In this document: one piece after another, positions 45,306 through 58,127 of the stretch
Position numbering within the stretch: position 1 is the stretch's first letter
Layout of the letters: every line of letters begins with the position of its first letter
Assembly (NCBI GenBank): GCA_030248295.1
Contig: JASANH010000882.1
Span: 310,001 to 374,000 of the forward strand
Direction of reading: 5' to 3'
From: Mesodorylaimus sp. YZB2_4
Lineage: Eukaryota; Nematoda; Enoplea; Dorylaimida; Dorylaimidae
Length of the DNA stretch: 64,000 nucleotides
The notes under the pieces: model-generated
Seen by the model: the letters and a program-made list of their open reading frames with translations, nothing else
Databases searched by the model: none
Told to the model about the DNA's origin: nothing
Program-made: the position numbers and the translations under genes

Positions 45306-48300
45306 TTAAGTCAATTTTTGACTTTTTGGAGATAAATGATGCCACATGCTGACTGGCTTTCGTGGCTGTTCAGTCATTTTTTGCCAATGACCAAATTCTT
45401 TTGATGTCCTTCGGGAGCCTACTGTCACGTGACCGATGGTCCTCTGGTCGCTCGAACTTTTCATGGAAAGTGGTTCGACGACACTCAAGCGAAGGTACAC
45501 TTTCTGAAATGGAGAGTGGTATGGAGGGGCCGGACTGGGTGTCGGGGCTCGGGACCATCTACCTGCACCAATGTCTGCGACAGGGAGAATATGATTGATT
45601 CGTTGAATGTAGCCGAACCTTCCACTGTTGGCTTAGTTGACGTTTTCTTTTTCGATATCTTCGCCCCGTAAACCAAGTAGACCCGTACCATAATTTCTGA
45701 AAATGAGGGCAAGACCATAAATTGTTGGACTAGCTGCACAAGGAAACTAGTGGGCGCGGTTGGAACACAGAAGAGGGGGGAGGGATTGCACATGTTCTTA
45801 AATTCGCACGTGAAAGGGCTATGGCTTCACAAATGCTATCTTTTCCCAATGCAACCATGACTGGCAGGCGAAGGAGAGAATGTGATTGACCAAGGTTGGT
45901 GTGCAACCCTCTGCCGGAAGGCCATGGCGAGTGGGAGAGAGTAATCGCTACTCTCCCCTGGCTGGAAGACGTCAACCTCTCGGGTTGATGTTTCAGCCGT
46001 ATGTCGCGAAACTTGCCTACTCCGTCGTAGTTTCTGTCCCGCCCACGTAGGCCATACTCTCCTTCACCTGCCAGGCAGCGTTGCAGGTGGGACAAAAACT
46101 GTCTGGAGAAGGTAAGTCTCGCGACTATACCTACGGCTGAAACATCAATTCAAGAGCTTGACGTCTCCCAGCCAAGAAAGGTATCGATCTCCCGACCGCC
46201 AGGAATGCTCTTCCCAGACTGGACCCGATGTTTCTGAACGGAGCAGTCTGCTGCAATGCTCCCAAATTCAGTTTGGCGGGCTACTATTCCATTCTCGTTC
46301 ATGCAGTCGTTCCACATCTGTATCGATCGTGGGAAAAGGTAACACTTAGGAAAGAGTCCTTGTTACTGTAGCAGATTCTGGGACCACTCGATCACTCAAC
46401 TAAGAACTTACTTTCTGGAAAGACACCATCTGACGTCCGAATGTTCCTCGCTTTGGCAACCACGACTGTCAGTCTTTCAGCTGTTGGCAGATAGCTCAGC
46501 GAGAATAGCAATTCGCCCAAATGCCGATCATCTCCAGAACTCTGAAACATACAAACAAGTTTGACGAATTGCCATGAGTAACTGGACACGGAAATTGATT
46601 TTGATCATGTGCTCAACTCGAAGGCGGCATGCTCCAGCAGCTGCTGCACACAACTTAGTTTCGTTATCACTCATGTCGTCTGCGTCGACGCGACATTCCC
46701 TTCCCTTTCATCATTTTCATGTTCACTCATCAATTATGCCGTCCAGCTAGCGTCTTCCACTAGACCGCACCCACAGTCTTGTGATCAAGCTACCACTCAC
46801 ATCCAGTCGAGGCAACAGAGATAACCATAACGTGTTGGCCACACTCAGCTCCACGTCCTTCAAGCGCACTTTGGCTTGGCCGACCAACTCGTTGCCGGCC
46901 ACTGTGCTCGATCGTTTCGTCGATGCCAGCGAAGATGCAGAAGACGAGGAGGGCATTAGTGGTGGCGCTGCTCCAGCTGCAGCCAACGCGGCTCCGACTG
47001 TCTGCGTTTCGTGATGGGGCCTAGTTCGACAATAAATTTGGCACAACAAGGCTAATTTGCGCAGATCTTGGTCCTGAACGCGTTGACGAAACTGCTCGTG
47101 AAACTGAAGCACTGCTGCGTATGGTAGCAGCTGAAAAGATATGGTCTGCTCATAGATGGTTGTGTTGATGGGGGCACCGAGTTGAGGTGGAGATAAACTA
47201 TGACTGCAGGGTTACCCATGGAGTTGGCTTATTTTCTGGGCTGGTGGTCAGCACTCGTCACCCCTTCCAACACGAGCAACGTACAATGTGCGCATGTGGA
47301 CTTGGACCTAATCATACTTGGCTGCCACAAAGCTCGTACCTGCGTTCTATACAGAGGCTTCTGATGAGGCAATAAGAAAACGACAACCCAATACTCCACA
47401 AGGCCGCCACTGCTGCTTGATGTGACTGGCTTGATATCGTACGCTTGTAGGATCCAAACATGCAAGTACTGCGTGCTACTGAAAAACGTAACAAGGTCAC
47501 AGATTTCTAAATTAATTCTTTCTTGACCTATGCTGGTCGTTCAAGGGGAGGGTCGATTTATGTCCGTTTTCCTGTGGAATTGGGGGCTTTTTAGTTGACT
47601 TCATCTTGCCATCGACCAGGATCAATCTGGGATGCATGCCGGGCAAGGGTGCGTGGTAGTCGCTACCCCGCCATGTCGGCGTGCCCCATGGGGTAACCGT
47701 GCCCAGCCTGTGCCCCGTGAGGGGACCCGGATTCGAGAGCCCCTTCCCCATAAGGCCTCTCCTCGCATAACGACCCCGGAGGGATGGAGGTGAGTCACCC
47801 ATCGCCAGGCGTGCAAGGCGCAAGGAGAACTTCACCAGGTTCTTAGATGGCTAGAGATGAACCAGGCTGACCAGTTTTCCAGCTCTGCCAAGCAAACTGT
47901 GACACACACCTTTCACCACTGAGGCGGTAAAAAATCAAGTCCTTGCGCTAACCTGTCATAATAGAGCCGGGTTTCCAACTGACCCATTTCCGTTTCATTC
48001 GTAGACAAGTCCATTATCGAACAGGTCGAATCTATGCTGTCCGAGGACAGCGCCCGCATGAGACTTGGCGCGCTCGTTTCGTCGAGGCGCTCTAAAACAG
48101 AATGGAATAACCTGAAGTCAAAGATTTTTGGACAGCGTCAGTGAAAACAATAAGCGAGTTTATACACGTTGTTTGACCCGACATTTTACTGATAAGCTTT
48201 TGAGAAGTCCCAATCTGTTCGATTTGTTATCCTCACCAGATGAAGTCGCTCCCGACTCCGAAACGGAGCTCTTGGCTGCCATCGCGAAGTCACTCAAAAG

Positions 48301-51300
48301 AGGCTGCGGATGCGCTCCGCTGATCGACTGCTACGCCTTGTGACAGTCAGATGATGCTGACGCTAACTCGGTCAACCTCTCCAATTGTCACTATTCTTCC
48401 CCCAACGACTTACTAAAGCTCACGTTTGTGGACGGTGTCATGTAACTAGAAGGTGCGGCATGAATCTTCGTCATGAAACGCAGGAAATGATACGCGTACA
48501 CATATATGGTAGACTTCTCTATCTCTGATTGCCCTCGCGATCTCAGAGGATGGGTTTCTAAGGATTGAGGGCCCGTATCCACAGTCATCTCTGGCCCACA
48601 AAAGAGCCCTATCACTGACGGGAACCGCATCTTTCTCGAAATTTTTAGTGGTGCCGGCCAAATTTAGCGGTGAAGGTTTTCAGAGTTTAAAACTAATTTT
48701 TCATAAACTTTTGGGATGCGAGCCGAAAACTCTAGTCAAAAATTACGGAAAGAGCAAAATAAAGTGTCCGTTTGATGGAACATATTATTGTCTGCAAAAA
48801 TGCCGCGCATCGGCCCTGTTTTCACTGAAAATTTCGCCAAGAAAGAGCTTCCCGTTAGTGACAGGGATGGTTATGCATCCAAGGCTTTGAAGGAGGGTTG
48901 ATTGTGAGATGATCATTACTGTCAGTGTTGGTATTTAGAGCCAGAGTCAATTTGTTCTGGCTCAGGTACCACTGACCACAGTCGGGGAACAAGCAAGGAG
49001 GAATATAAATGCTTGAAGTCACAATGCTCCCCAGCCTCTGCACTAGTTAAGTAAGCCACAAAAATTAAAGGATTCCAGCTTCCTTGTAGTAAGTATCAGG
49101 TGAGATGTCATGGTGTCATGTGCAACCAGGTGGCACGACATCGTAATAACACCGCCTGGTGGTTCTCTGGTTCAGTTTGCCATTTCCATTGGAGCTGTAT
49201 CTCAATTACAATGGTGACAATCTTTAATAACGTTGGGAAACTTTCAGTCTGACCTACCAAATTTATAATCTCCACTAAAAGATCATCCAGTGCCTAGCTA
49301 GACGGACTGCCAAGGATCTGAGGTCAGCAGTGAAGGTGGGAATATAGTGAGTGTAACTAGGCGACACCTTTGCGCAAGCAAACGCACGGAATAATATCCT
49401 ATATTTTATTGGGGTAATTTATAATTTAGAACAGTCCCCCAAGGCGTTCAAGGATTCATGTGCGAGACTGCTCTGCCAAGTCCGGCGTAGGGACGCCAGT
49501 AATTACGCAGGGCAGAAGCCAGACGACGCGGACCTTGAACAGCAACCACCCACAATCAGCACAGCACAGGGGAGATAGGATGAGATCTGGATTAGAAAGG
49601 AGTGGCCACACGATCAGACGATCACGTCAGGCAGTGCTACCCAAGGGGATCCCACCCCTACTCACCGAGGTTGCTGTCCACCGAGGATATGCTTGTGCGA
49701 CGACTGCAGCTGTACGAATCGTCCAGGACCAGCAATGACTCGGGATCGAGATCGCTGACCGAGCCAGAAGGTGACGGATTGTCGACGGAGACGGCAGGTG
49801 ATACGACGCCAACCGACACCGAAGTCAGACTGTGCCTCCTGGCATTTTCGTCTGCTGTCGCTAGCTGGGCGTTGGCGTCCATAGAAACGCTGCGAAAAGA
49901 ATTCCCATTCCCATTCGTACTGGCTAAAGAGCCAATGGTTTTCACGGTATCCTTGGAAGAGACGCATTTCCTCAGAGGATCGTCGTCATCGTGGACCGTG
50001 TATCGGAAATCGGGTGTTATTGGGCGACTACCAACGGCAGCACCAGTGCCAATTTTTTGCTCTTCTTTTGGTTTAGTCGTCATTAATGTGGAAGAATAGA
50101 CTGTTTGCGAGGGAATGGACGATTTCTCTGCGGATCTGGTTCCTGGTTGCGTCGGCTGCTGGGCTTCCATTTGTCGACGACGACGGGTGCCGGGTGTCGT
50201 TGCTTGAGGAGACGCGTTTGATGTAGTTGAAGGGGGAGGGGGAGGTGGAGGTCGAATTGTGTATGTGTAATCGGCCGAAGCAGAATGGACAGGCGTGGCC
50301 CCCGTTTTCACTCTTTGCTGCTGTTGGTCATATGCGACCGAACGGGAACTACTCTTGGCGGTGGTTGATATGCCGTTCGTCACAGGCGGCGGTAGCTTCG
50401 CGCTGTTGGCTGTAACTGTGGCCATTTGTTCCTGGAAAGGAAAAAGAGGAAAATAGTTTCAAAAGATTTAGTAGAAAAATAAGCGCCAATGGTGTCATTT
50501 GAACAGATGATTGTCAGGAAGTTGGTAAAAAGGAAGTTGGATCTTTAAAGAACTGGCTGCCCCAAATGAGTTCCTGCTCCTTCATTTACTGTATAATCCA
50601 CCTTCCTTCATGATCTGCCGCAGCCTCTAGGTGCCCATCATTCCACTCTTAGTTACGAGGGGGTTGTTTCACACACAAATTGCGCACGCTGAGTGCAGAT
50701 CGGCAATGCGCTCAAGGAGAGAAGAATCAGAAAAGGAGGCTCTGACTTCAAATCTGGCTTTGACGATCTTGTTTCTCCCTCAAGAACAAAGGTGCTTGGC
50801 ACATCATCGCACACGATCCTCCGCGTGGGGTGACAAACAATTGCACATTACAAGGTTAGTTCACGAAGCTATCAACTGCAGGAATAAAAGTAAACTCCAG
50901 TAATTTTCATATGTGAGGTTTTCCTCCTTGTTAACCCCAGCTACATCACAAATAATAGTCGGTTTCCGACCTAAGAAAACTCGATCACAAAAGATCTTTT
51001 TCATACGAAGGAATATGGCGGGATGAGGAATATGGCAACCGCGCTTTAAAGAATCTTTTTAAGTCTTGTCAATGACATTATCAAAACAATCGCATCGCAC
51101 TACCCAAACTTGAGCAAAAGGCGAAGCGCTTGATGCTCAGACGGTTTTGTCCCAGTCCCTCAGAGGTGTGTTCCCGTTTAGCCTAGTGTTCATTAATTGG
51201 CTCTGTTTGAGCGAGTCGCTTCGGAAACCGCCTGAACCTCATTTGCTAGTCTGCCTAACGATAAGGGGAGAAAGTTCTAGTGTTCTTTATTTCCCACATT

Positions 51301-54300
51301 AATGAGCAAATAAACCTACTTTGCCCGCCCTGACATCTAATGTCTGCCAACAGCAGTGGCATATTTACTTATTCCCTAATGTCAATACGGAACATGTCAT
51401 ATTAGCTATTAGAAAAACCAATGAGACTGTCTACCAACTTGCACCTGAGCAAAAATTCACACCGACCCGTGGTGGAAATGAGCAGAAAATAATTATATCT
51501 CCCGTGGGGGTAAACTTTCCTTCCCTCAATGCCTAACTAATGTGGACATAGGCTGGGCCCGCGCACTTTATAAGCGCGAGTTTGATCGATCGGCTTTTTT
51601 GTGTGGCGAGGTTTATATACAAAGTCTTACACCTCGAGAAAGACATTAACTCTCCTTAGCACTTTTCACAGCAATGTATCGATCTGACAAGAGTTACATT
51701 GGCCAAGCGAGGCAGGATTATCTCTAAGGTTGCCTAACTAATAGCGCTAGGCTAGCAGAAATATTAATGTATATGGACATATGTATGACAAAAACATGCA
51801 TACGTATAAAAGCATGCATGCCATAGTTATTGAAAGAAGTCGCAAAACAGACGTTGTTTGTCGAGCCTAGCATGAAAACGCAAAGCAGAAAAACAGCTTC
51901 TTTTGAAGAATACATAGCAGAGTCTGGTAAACTAAAGCTAGCATTTAGGGAAACCGGAAGAAGCCATTGCAACGCAGTATACGGTACGGTCAAAATTCAA
52001 ATTTCCGCTCAGAGATAGTGGTTCTTAGGTATCTTACAATGCTGTCTGCTAAACAGCAGAAAAACGCTTATTTCAATTCCAGTAGGGAGTTGGTGGTAGG
52101 TGCTTCCACTGCTGTGTCTACATGCGTGTTCGAAACCCAGGAAGGGGTAGAGTTTTGAATCTGTGGGATATACTGTAGACAAAAGGGTTTTGAGGGGCTG
52201 GGAATACCAAACAAAGTTTGTGCCATTGACTTACTGTAAGTCAACAGTGCGTTTCAGACTCGACATGACAGCCATGGAAAATGCCAAAACAAAAGCGCTT
52301 CCCTTCCCGCATACTGCACATGCAGCATGGCTTCATCTATTAGCTCATAGCGACTCTTAAAAATCGAATATCATTCATGCCAGTCAAAAGGACCGAGGAG
52401 CGCACCGGCAAACATTCTCGACTGGAATCCTTTCGGCGGAAAGTCAAATTTTAGTTTAATTCGTAAATTCCAGTATCCTGTTTTCTGGAAATGAATGGGA
52501 TGCGGGGTATGCGGGCGGCACATGTTAGTTTCCTCCTCCCACCTGTCCATGCTGGGAAATCTCGAAACAAATTAGTAAAAGCAGAAAGCGTTTTCTTATT
52601 TTTCTTATTTAACGGAAATAATTTCAGATTTCTGATAACATCATGTAGGCAATCAGCAAGCAAAGAAGGGGTTTAGGTCTACAATGCGCAGCAGTAAGGT
52701 CGCAATATTGTTCTCGCGTCGAACTGCCGCGCGCCAAAGTGTTCTTCGGAAAGCCAGCCCTTTAAAAGTGGTATCTTTCTATCAATTGTACAGGAAATTT
52801 TCTGGGAACGAGCGATTTATCAGCGGCCTGTAATACGAATCAGACCTGTCGCACAAGTGTAACGCGTCTACAACTCTCAGCACGAAAGAGCCCAAAAATC
52901 CGTGCATCGTACGGAATTCGAATCCCATGACAGAGGAAATTTTTCAAAATCGCGTGATCAGCTCATTCTCCTGCACCTTTTGCCTTTATGAACTAAAAAC
53001 ATACCAGGTACCCGTATGTAAACTTGCAGTGAACGCAAGCAGAGGAAGCTATTCGGGCCTAGGTCAGTCCGAAATTGCTGGACACCCGCCTACCAAAGCG
53101 AGAAAAGCGTGCACGCCATATAAGGCAAGGCCACACCCGCGCATGGCCCACGCAGTGTGGCACAGACGGACAAAAACTACCTCTACCTTCTAACCATGCT
53201 GACTGTCCACAGGAGGCTACGTGAGTATCCTAGCCGATGCCTACGTAAAAACGGCCCGGCTTCCTCCTCACCTCGCCCTTCCCACACATTTTCCCATGAA
53301 TAAACTCAACGAACTCATAATGGAGCAAAAAGCTGAGCCACCTGAGAAGCTGTCATAGCGACTAGGATCGTGTTTACCACTTTGGCCTCTCACCCCCCGT
53401 TAGCCCTTTTCGGAAAAGCCCAGTTGCCGTACCACTTGCTTTACGCAAGCTAAAAAACTTATGATTTAAATAAACGTTCATTCTTAGTTTGGGCAAATAA
53501 TTAGAAAGGGACGCGTTGACACAGCAAAAAATCGACTTTTCTCACAGTCTAGACTCGTCTTCTTACTTGGAATAATCCGCTGTCCAATCTGAGGCTAGCA
53601 AACTAGGCCACTTGTTGATCCAAGTCAGACGAAAGAAGTCAGAATTGAAAGGGTTAGCAGCATTTGACCAATATATCGTGCCTTCCTAATGTACACTAAA
53701 CGTGTCTAGCCCAGAACAAACTTAATTTTCTCCCATCTCCTTCCTAACATGTCGTTGCCTCGCTGTAAAAGAAGAATTTGCCAAGCCGAGGAAATATTTA
53801 CCAGAAAATGGCGTCTCGTAAGCTCTAGCTGGTGCTATCTGGTTCCTGGCACCAGTTCGATCGGATACTTGGAAATGGCTAGATCTAGTGTACGAGTATT
53901 CCTCTCGAGGAAGTGCCAGGCCCCATTCATATCCGTGTTATTTCCTTTTAGTAGCATACCCTATTTGGAGATGGCAAGGCTGGCCTGGAATAACCACCCA
54001 TTACATACCTTAGTCTCGAGTTAGACTATCAAAAATGACATTAGGATTAGACACGGCACCTGTTCAGTGCGGATGTCTGCTAAAAACCTTTCTCAATCAG
54101 TCACTAGACTGAGGTTGGCAGAAATCGGTGAAAATGAAGATGGAAATTATGGGCTAGCAACACAGTCACCCCAAACAGTTTGAGGCTCAAAAGAAGAATT
54201 TCGTCAACAACTGAACCATTAAGTTTTAAAAATTAAAACACTAAAGGTTCGGACAAATTCTAAAAAATATACATGACATATCAAAAGTTATAGAATTTTA

Positions 54301-57300
54301 GGTGGCTCTGACTGTGAGACTTCCAGCTCAGCCAGTGTCAGCCTAAAAGCTATTGTAGAAACCGAAAGCTGACCTTCCGTCTTTACTAAGCGAAATAACA
54401 TTCGAGGTGGGTGTTCTCTGCATGAAACACAACATGACCACATGCGTCGTTTGCATTACTCCCACGCTAAGCATTAGCTCGTAGGAGTGTGTTTGTTTCT
54501 GTTCTCGATTGATCGTTGATGACAAGCGGACCTTCCAGATTTAGCTCTTGTGCCCAAATGTACTTAGAAGGGAATGCGAAGGATAAGACTTGACGATGTA
54601 AATGGAGCTGCTTGTTTTCGAGAATGGCCCCAATTGAAAAACAATGTTTCGCGTAAGATATAAAATTATGTGGAAACATCAGCTAGCGACAAACGATGGA
54701 TAATTTTGGAATATGACGAAGTTACAGAGACAGAAAAAATAGAAAGGTATAAGAATGAGCACGTGCAACGTTTAAAAGGAGTGAATGACGTCAAAGTACT
54801 GTACAAAGATAGAAAACGATCGAAGCAGATGCTCAGTTGGACGCCACATGCCTTTTCCGACTTCGGACACGGCCTAAGAAAATAGGTTACCATGCGGCAG
54901 ACGCTTTCAGTGCGCTGGCCGGATGATCTGATCTGATCAAAGGAAGCCAAACGTAAGGATTTTACAACGATTTCATAAATCTGAACTTTTGCCAGGGGAA
55001 AATTATGCGGGTTCGTGAAAGGCGCGGCTACAGGAAAACACGAACTAAAAAGGTGGTGATCAACCGACAGAAAAGCAGGCCGCTTTTTACAAAAATTGTT
55101 TCAGTTAGACGCACAGAGAATGATCAACGAGGATACTGATTCCAACTTACATACATTAAGGAGGCCTGTCCTTGGCTATACAAGAAACTGTTAGATAAGT
55201 TTTTGAGTGAGTTCGAGTGGAGATTTCAAAACTTGTGCTCTAAAATACACGAATCCTTGAAATTAAAATATCTCCAGACTAGGGTACAGCCTTTCAGTCC
55301 GTTAGCCGCTCTACTGTATCTGCATCTGAACAGAATGGGCCGCAACCTAGAGAGAGGAGATTAGCAAAAAGTGGTCAGCCGCGGTCGGGTAAGGGTAGGC
55401 GGGTCCGATTCGTCAAGGTCTTCACTCTGTAGTGAATGGCACACGAAAGGGAAAAGCTGCGCGTAAAGTTCGTGGAGGAGTCCACAAAACCAAAATTCAA
55501 TGTTCTGAAAGAGAAAACGCGTCTTCAAGCTCAAGAACGCATGGCATGCATTTTTGAAAACTGAATTGGAAGAGGAGTATGGCTAAAGTTGTCGACCCTT
55601 TTAGAGGGGGGTCTGGAAAGTGGCCGGCATGCAGGGGTCAAAAATTGAGATTTTTGCGGCCGACTTTTATGGATCACACGAAGGGAATTTTCGGGAATGC
55701 ATGCACAGCATCGCTCTTCTTGTGTGGAGTAGAAAAAGTTAGTTTCTTGCTTACTCATGATCAGTCTTTCAGCTTGCTGCCATTTGTAAAATCACACCGA
55801 ACAATCTAAGAAAATTTTTTTCCCTGTTTTATGATGATTTAGGGGCTACCGAAACTAAGGAATTAATTGATTAGATCATTTTAGCAACAGCACTCTTAAA
55901 ATTTTAAACATACAGACACTGCGTGTGACGCACACCCGCACACGCACTATCATAAGCACACCAACGCTCATGTTCGCTGCCCTTGGTTTCGAATGTTATT
56001 AGCAGCCCAGCGCCATAATTTAAACCTCTGAACTTTAAATGTGTCAAGTTAGGAATAGGTAAAGTAAGAACAGGGAAAAGTTTTAGTCAAATGACATGCA
56101 GAAAAAGTTTACCCTTGAGAGGGATTCGAACCTGCGCATTCGGCATCACCAGCCCTACTGTTCGTGCTTGCTGGACCAGCTACTACAATGCAGTGGCGCG
56201 GGTTCGAAACCTGATCAGGGCACATGTTTTCATGTGCAATATCACGAATGGGTGAATGGACCCAACAGCGATAGTGCCTGAGCGCATGTGAGTGGAATGC
56301 AGAAAGTATGGTGCAGAGCAAAGCAAACCACGTGCAAGGTACTCATCTACTGCTACTCCGAGGTCTCTTCCCGCGACAGAGAGAGTTTCTGGTCCCACTC
56401 CAAATATAGATTTGCAGTTCAGTTCATAAAAAATCAACAGTGAGAAAGCAAGATAAAAAATCACGCGTCAGAAAATCCATGATTATACACTTTTGACTGC
56501 AGTAATGATCCGGAACCGCTTGGCTGCAGGTCTTGCACTACAGCAAAAAATATTAAAGATATTGCAGAAGTTTCTAATTTGGTATCCGATCATCCCGTCT
56601 CGATGTCATGGAAGAATTTTAATACATTCGTTGAGTTGAAATCGCTTGGACCGACCTCGTCAAAATTTCTTGGAAAGCTTTTTATCATCAACCTATCCAT
56701 ATTCCAGGTTTAAAAAAAGACTGATGATCCGTTATTATCTTCCCTAGAAGGCTATAGCGAACACGTCAATTTTTCACGCTCTCGCTCTCCCAGGTTCGCT
56801 TTCTATCGTCATGGTGGACCCATGATTCCAGGAACTATCTGATTTGGCTGTGTTGCTGGCTGGAAATCATACTAATGAATGACTAAAATTAGTCTGATCC
56901 ATCAAGAAATCTCGAGTTCTAAAAATTGGCATCTAAGCCGGGTTGGCACCAAGCAAAAGATAGCCTCCGCATTGGCGGCACGGCCAAGTAGCCTCTTGCT
57001 CTCATTCGCTGCATAGCCACACGTTTCGTCCTGCGCATGTCCCCAAACTCACTTGACGTAACCTTTTTCGCACTCAACATCAAATAAAAAGGAAAGGCCA
57101 AAGGCTCGGGAAAAACTCATTTCTGAAAGGTTACATAATAATTAGGCCCAGACTCACCTTATGTAATTATACGAACTAGCCTGCTCTGCCTTCAATTACA
57201 TTTTCGACGTCCAAAAACTTTAACTAATCGTCCAAAAGGAACCAAAATTTCTAGAAAAAATATTCCAGACACCAGTAGACCATCGTGAAGTTTTTAATTA

Positions 57301-58127
57301 AAAAAGTAAGGACCTCATCAAAGTTTTAATGAACTCTATTGCTTTTCGAAAAAATCCTTATTCGCTTTGTTCACAAGAGAAGATGAGAAACATAAACTTG
57401 ATTAGCAGGTGTTAGCTCTCGGAGCCCTAAGCCCCGAGTCTAACGGCTCGAGTGGCGGTCGGGCTGGCCGATGGATAATCTATACAGTAGATACGGCCTG
57501 GGCCATTGGCGCATGCTGCATTGTGCGCGGACAATCCTTTTATGGTTAGGTCCTGTGAATAAGGTAGGCTACACGGGAGGCAGGGCACTCGATGCACAGC
57601 TGGCTGGGAGAGGAGACAAATTGCAAGCACCGAGCTTCCTGTGAAAATGCGCAAACGGAGTCATAATGAAGCTAAATGGGGCATTGTCTCCACGAAAGCC
57701 ATAAATGGCCGACAGAGCACCTTACCTGCTCCTGTTGCAAATGAGTGTAATCGGCGTGGTAGGAATTCATGGCCGCTGCTTTATGGTTGCTGGCAGATAA
57801 GGCTGTTCCAAAGGCGACGTTGGTCGACGAAGGAGTGCTCGCGCCCCGCCGGCTTCCTAAAATCGACTGCTCCTCTTCGGACGTTTTCCAAAAAAGTCCT
57901 CCGCGGGTTGTCCCGTCTCGTCTAAATGCCGAATCCATATAATCGCTTTCTCCCTCCTCATTCCGGCCGATGGTCGGGCCCGTGGATGAGGCGCCGAGCA
58001 GGAAGGCGCAAACACGACGCAGACATTGCTTAGTGGCGCCGATTTGTTGTAGTAAGCAGTATAAGAGCACGAATAAAGTGGCCAGCAATAAGAATGTAAG
58101 CGCGATTAGACCTCCGTCGCCCGTCAT
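45306..58127 (-). CDS. syt12: Synaptotagmin of the SYT12 type (one small C2A exon not located)
   Basis: Minus-strand exons: 58127-57726 (start ATG, short lumenal end, TM helix GGLIALTFLLLATLFVLLYC), 50431-49666 (Ser/Pro-rich linker ending SISSVDSNLG), 47478-47340 (C2A start, YLHVWILQAYDIKP), about 47200-46801 (C2A end, GQAKVRLKDVELS), 46541-46412 (C2B start, GELLFSLSYLPTAERLTVVV), 45696-45563 (VRVYLVYGAKISKKKTS, FNESIIFSL) and 45503-45306 (SSDQRTIGHVTVG...RKPVSMWHHL, stop). The LSYLPTAERLTVVV and RKPVSMWH blocks point to SYT12. Typical aspartate calcium loops are weak, as in this calcium-independent subgroup. Phases require one more short exon between 49666 and 47478, and the acceptor near 47200 is unresolved, so the C2A part is incomplete. 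Family members tether vesicles and act in exocytosis or neuropeptide release. Intron 1 spans 7.3 kb. Confidence 0.85.
45880..46185. mobile_element. Intact foldback repeat (GTTGATGTTTCAGCCGTA family) in a synaptotagmin intron
   Basis: The left half (CTGGCTGGAAGACGTCAACC, GTTGATGTTTCAGCCGTA, CTACTCCGTCGTAG, TCTGTCCCGCC; 45959-46041) is the inverse of the right half (GGTGGGACAAAAACTG, GGAGAAGGTAAG, ACGGCTGAAACATCAA, GACGTCTCCCAGCC; 46087-46174). Other pieces of this family occur at 7196-7345, 20090-20440, 23137-23180, 27895-27920 and 39308-39345. Confidence 0.7.
47585..47930 (-). repeat. SINE-like repeat, second copy, in a synaptotagmin intron
   Basis: Reverse-complement copy of the repeat at 33978-34330: CTTGCCATCGACCAGGATC, GGGGACCCGGATTCGAGAG (B-box-like on this strand), ATCGCCAGGCGTGCAAGG and GTGTGACACACACCTTTCACCACTG-like blocks occur in the same order. 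Confidence 0.65.
48004..48444 (+). pseudogene. Degraded coding fragment of unknown family, antisense in a synaptotagmin intron
   Basis: Frame 48004-48123 reads DKSIIEQVESMLSEDS... and ...TEWNNLKSKIFGQ with protein-like composition and an acceptor-like TTCATTCGTAG before it. About 48120 the sense shifts to another frame (48128 onward: SENNKRVYTRCLTRHFTDK, LLRSPNLFDLLSSPDEVAPD), is broken by TGA 48341-48343, and continues in frame to TAA near 48444 (...NDLLKLTFVDGVM). One frameshift plus one stop suggests a pseudogene or sequencing errors in a real exon. I do not recognise the family. Confidence 0.45.
50432..57725. other. 7.3 kb first intron of the synaptotagmin gene
   Basis: No exon, transposase or RNA gene is firmly supported. 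Two B-box-like sequences (minus-strand GGTTCGAATCCC near 56117-56130; plus-strand GGGTTCGAAACC near 56200-56212) mark tRNA-related repeat debris around 56105-56225. The 54670-54885 ORF is hydrophilic and unassigned. Confidence 0.45.

Noticed and set aside
49460-50099. Plus-strand ORFs of 92 and 165 codons
   Set aside because: Shadows of the synaptotagmin linker exon on the other strand (50431-49666).
53749-54024. 91-codon ORF with a repeated YLEMAR phrase
   Set aside because: Only a short duplicated phrase; no domain or splice context.
54670-54885. 71-codon charged ORF within the synaptotagmin intron
   Set aside because: Starts with GTG, no homology recognised and no exon signals that join to anything.
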